Shown here in pieces: positions 6,699-6,786 of a DNA stretch of 6,786 nt. Where the stretch lies: NCBI GenBank assembly GCA_018896395.1, contig JAHIMN010000269.1, forward strand, positions 1-6,786, read 5' to 3'. The notes beneath the pieces were generated by a model, which was not told the origin of the DNA, searched no databases, and was given only the letters and a program-made list of their open reading frames with translations. Made by a program: the position numbers and the translations under genes. Every line of letters starts with the position of its first letter. Position 1 is the first letter of the stretch. The stretch comes from Verrucomicrobiota bacterium (GTDB lineage: Bacteria > Verrucomicrobiota > Kiritimatiellia > JAAZAB01).

Positions 6699-6712
6699 TA
6701 TCAGTTCTGATA
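6699..6712. repeat. Short palindrome TATCAG-TT-CTGATA
   Basis: Perfect 6-bp arms around a 2-nt centre in the AT-richer tail. This is the size of a dimeric regulator's operator half-sites, but no start codon or promoter follows in the window. It may be chance or a weak hairpin. Confidence 0.3.
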
Positions 6713-6746
6713 AAGCGAATCATCTAATCGCCTGTTTGTCACGCTT

Positions 6747-6770
6747 TTAAGCCCCGCTTAATTTGTTTGT
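6747..6770 (+). terminator. Weak candidate terminator hairpin
   Basis: TTAAGC-CCC-GCTTAA at 6747-6761 forms a 6-bp stem with a 3-nt loop and is followed by a T-rich run (TTTGTTTGT). The stem is short with only two G-C pairs and the T run is interrupted, so termination would be inefficient. It is the only candidate downstream of the last gene. Confidence 0.25.
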
Positions 6771-6786
6771 CCTACACCCCAGTGAA

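Larger units (their letters stand above)
6542..6781. repeat. 12-bp perfect inverted repeat enclosing the gene-free right end
   Basis: TGGGGTGTAGGA at 6542-6553 is the exact reverse complement of the bases at 6770-6781, with 216 nt between. The left copy contains the TAG stop of the MoeB/ThiF-like gene. The enclosed stretch shows no ORF with a ribosome binding site and turns AT-richer after about 6690. It could be a small non-autonomous insertion (MITE-like), although I see no convincing target-site duplication next to it. Alternatively, a convergent gene entering from the right could happen to end on a similar GGGGTGTAG. The repeat itself is certain; its meaning is not. Confidence 0.45.

Overview
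The window looks like a Gram-negative, GC-rich bacterial chromosome or accessory region. It carries the last part of a copper/silver RND efflux operon followed by an E1-like adenylyltransferase gene, all on the + strand. A tripartite RND pump implies an outer membrane. The architecture, with an adaptor bearing two Cys-rich heavy-metal-binding motifs and an enlarged CusA of about 1308 residues, is one I associate from memory with Planctomycetota, Verrucomicrobiota/Kiritimatiellota and some deltaproteobacterial lineages. I cannot fix the taxon from the sequence.

Layout: (1) 1-54, the last 17 codons and stop of an upstream gene, possibly the outer-membrane channel (CusC/TolC-like), overlapping the next start by ATGA. 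(2) 51-1829, a CusB-like periplasmic adaptor of 592 aa with a Cys-rich HMBD motif at the N-terminus, a second one between the beta-barrel and membrane-proximal domains, and a His-rich linker leading to a C-terminal helical domain. (3) 1822-5748, a CusA-like RND permease of 1308 aa overlapping the adaptor by 8 nt, with its own Shine-Dalgarno. It keeps the three periplasmic methionines of E. coli CusA but lacks most of the intramembrane methionines and carries extra membrane and soluble insertions. (4) 5805-6551, a MoeB/ThiF/HesA-family protein of 248 aa from a GTG start, with all the adenylation and zinc residues but no Cys at the usual ThiF cysteine position. (5) 6552-6786, about 235 nt with no convincing gene, bracketed by a perfect 12-bp inverted repeat and holding two short palindromes.

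Together the first three genes would form an inner-membrane pump, an adaptor and an outer-membrane channel exporting Cu(I)/Ag(I) from the periplasm. Tight overlaps suggest translational coupling, and the operon promoter must lie upstream of the window. The MoeB/ThiF-like gene has markedly different lysine and asparagine codon preferences from the pump genes. It is probably unrelated in function and may mark the edge of a transferred metal-resistance module.

I see no RNA gene, CRISPR array, transposase or origin. No wholly new system is evident. The points most worth following up are the remodelled CusA and the inverted repeat that contains the stop codon of the last gene.
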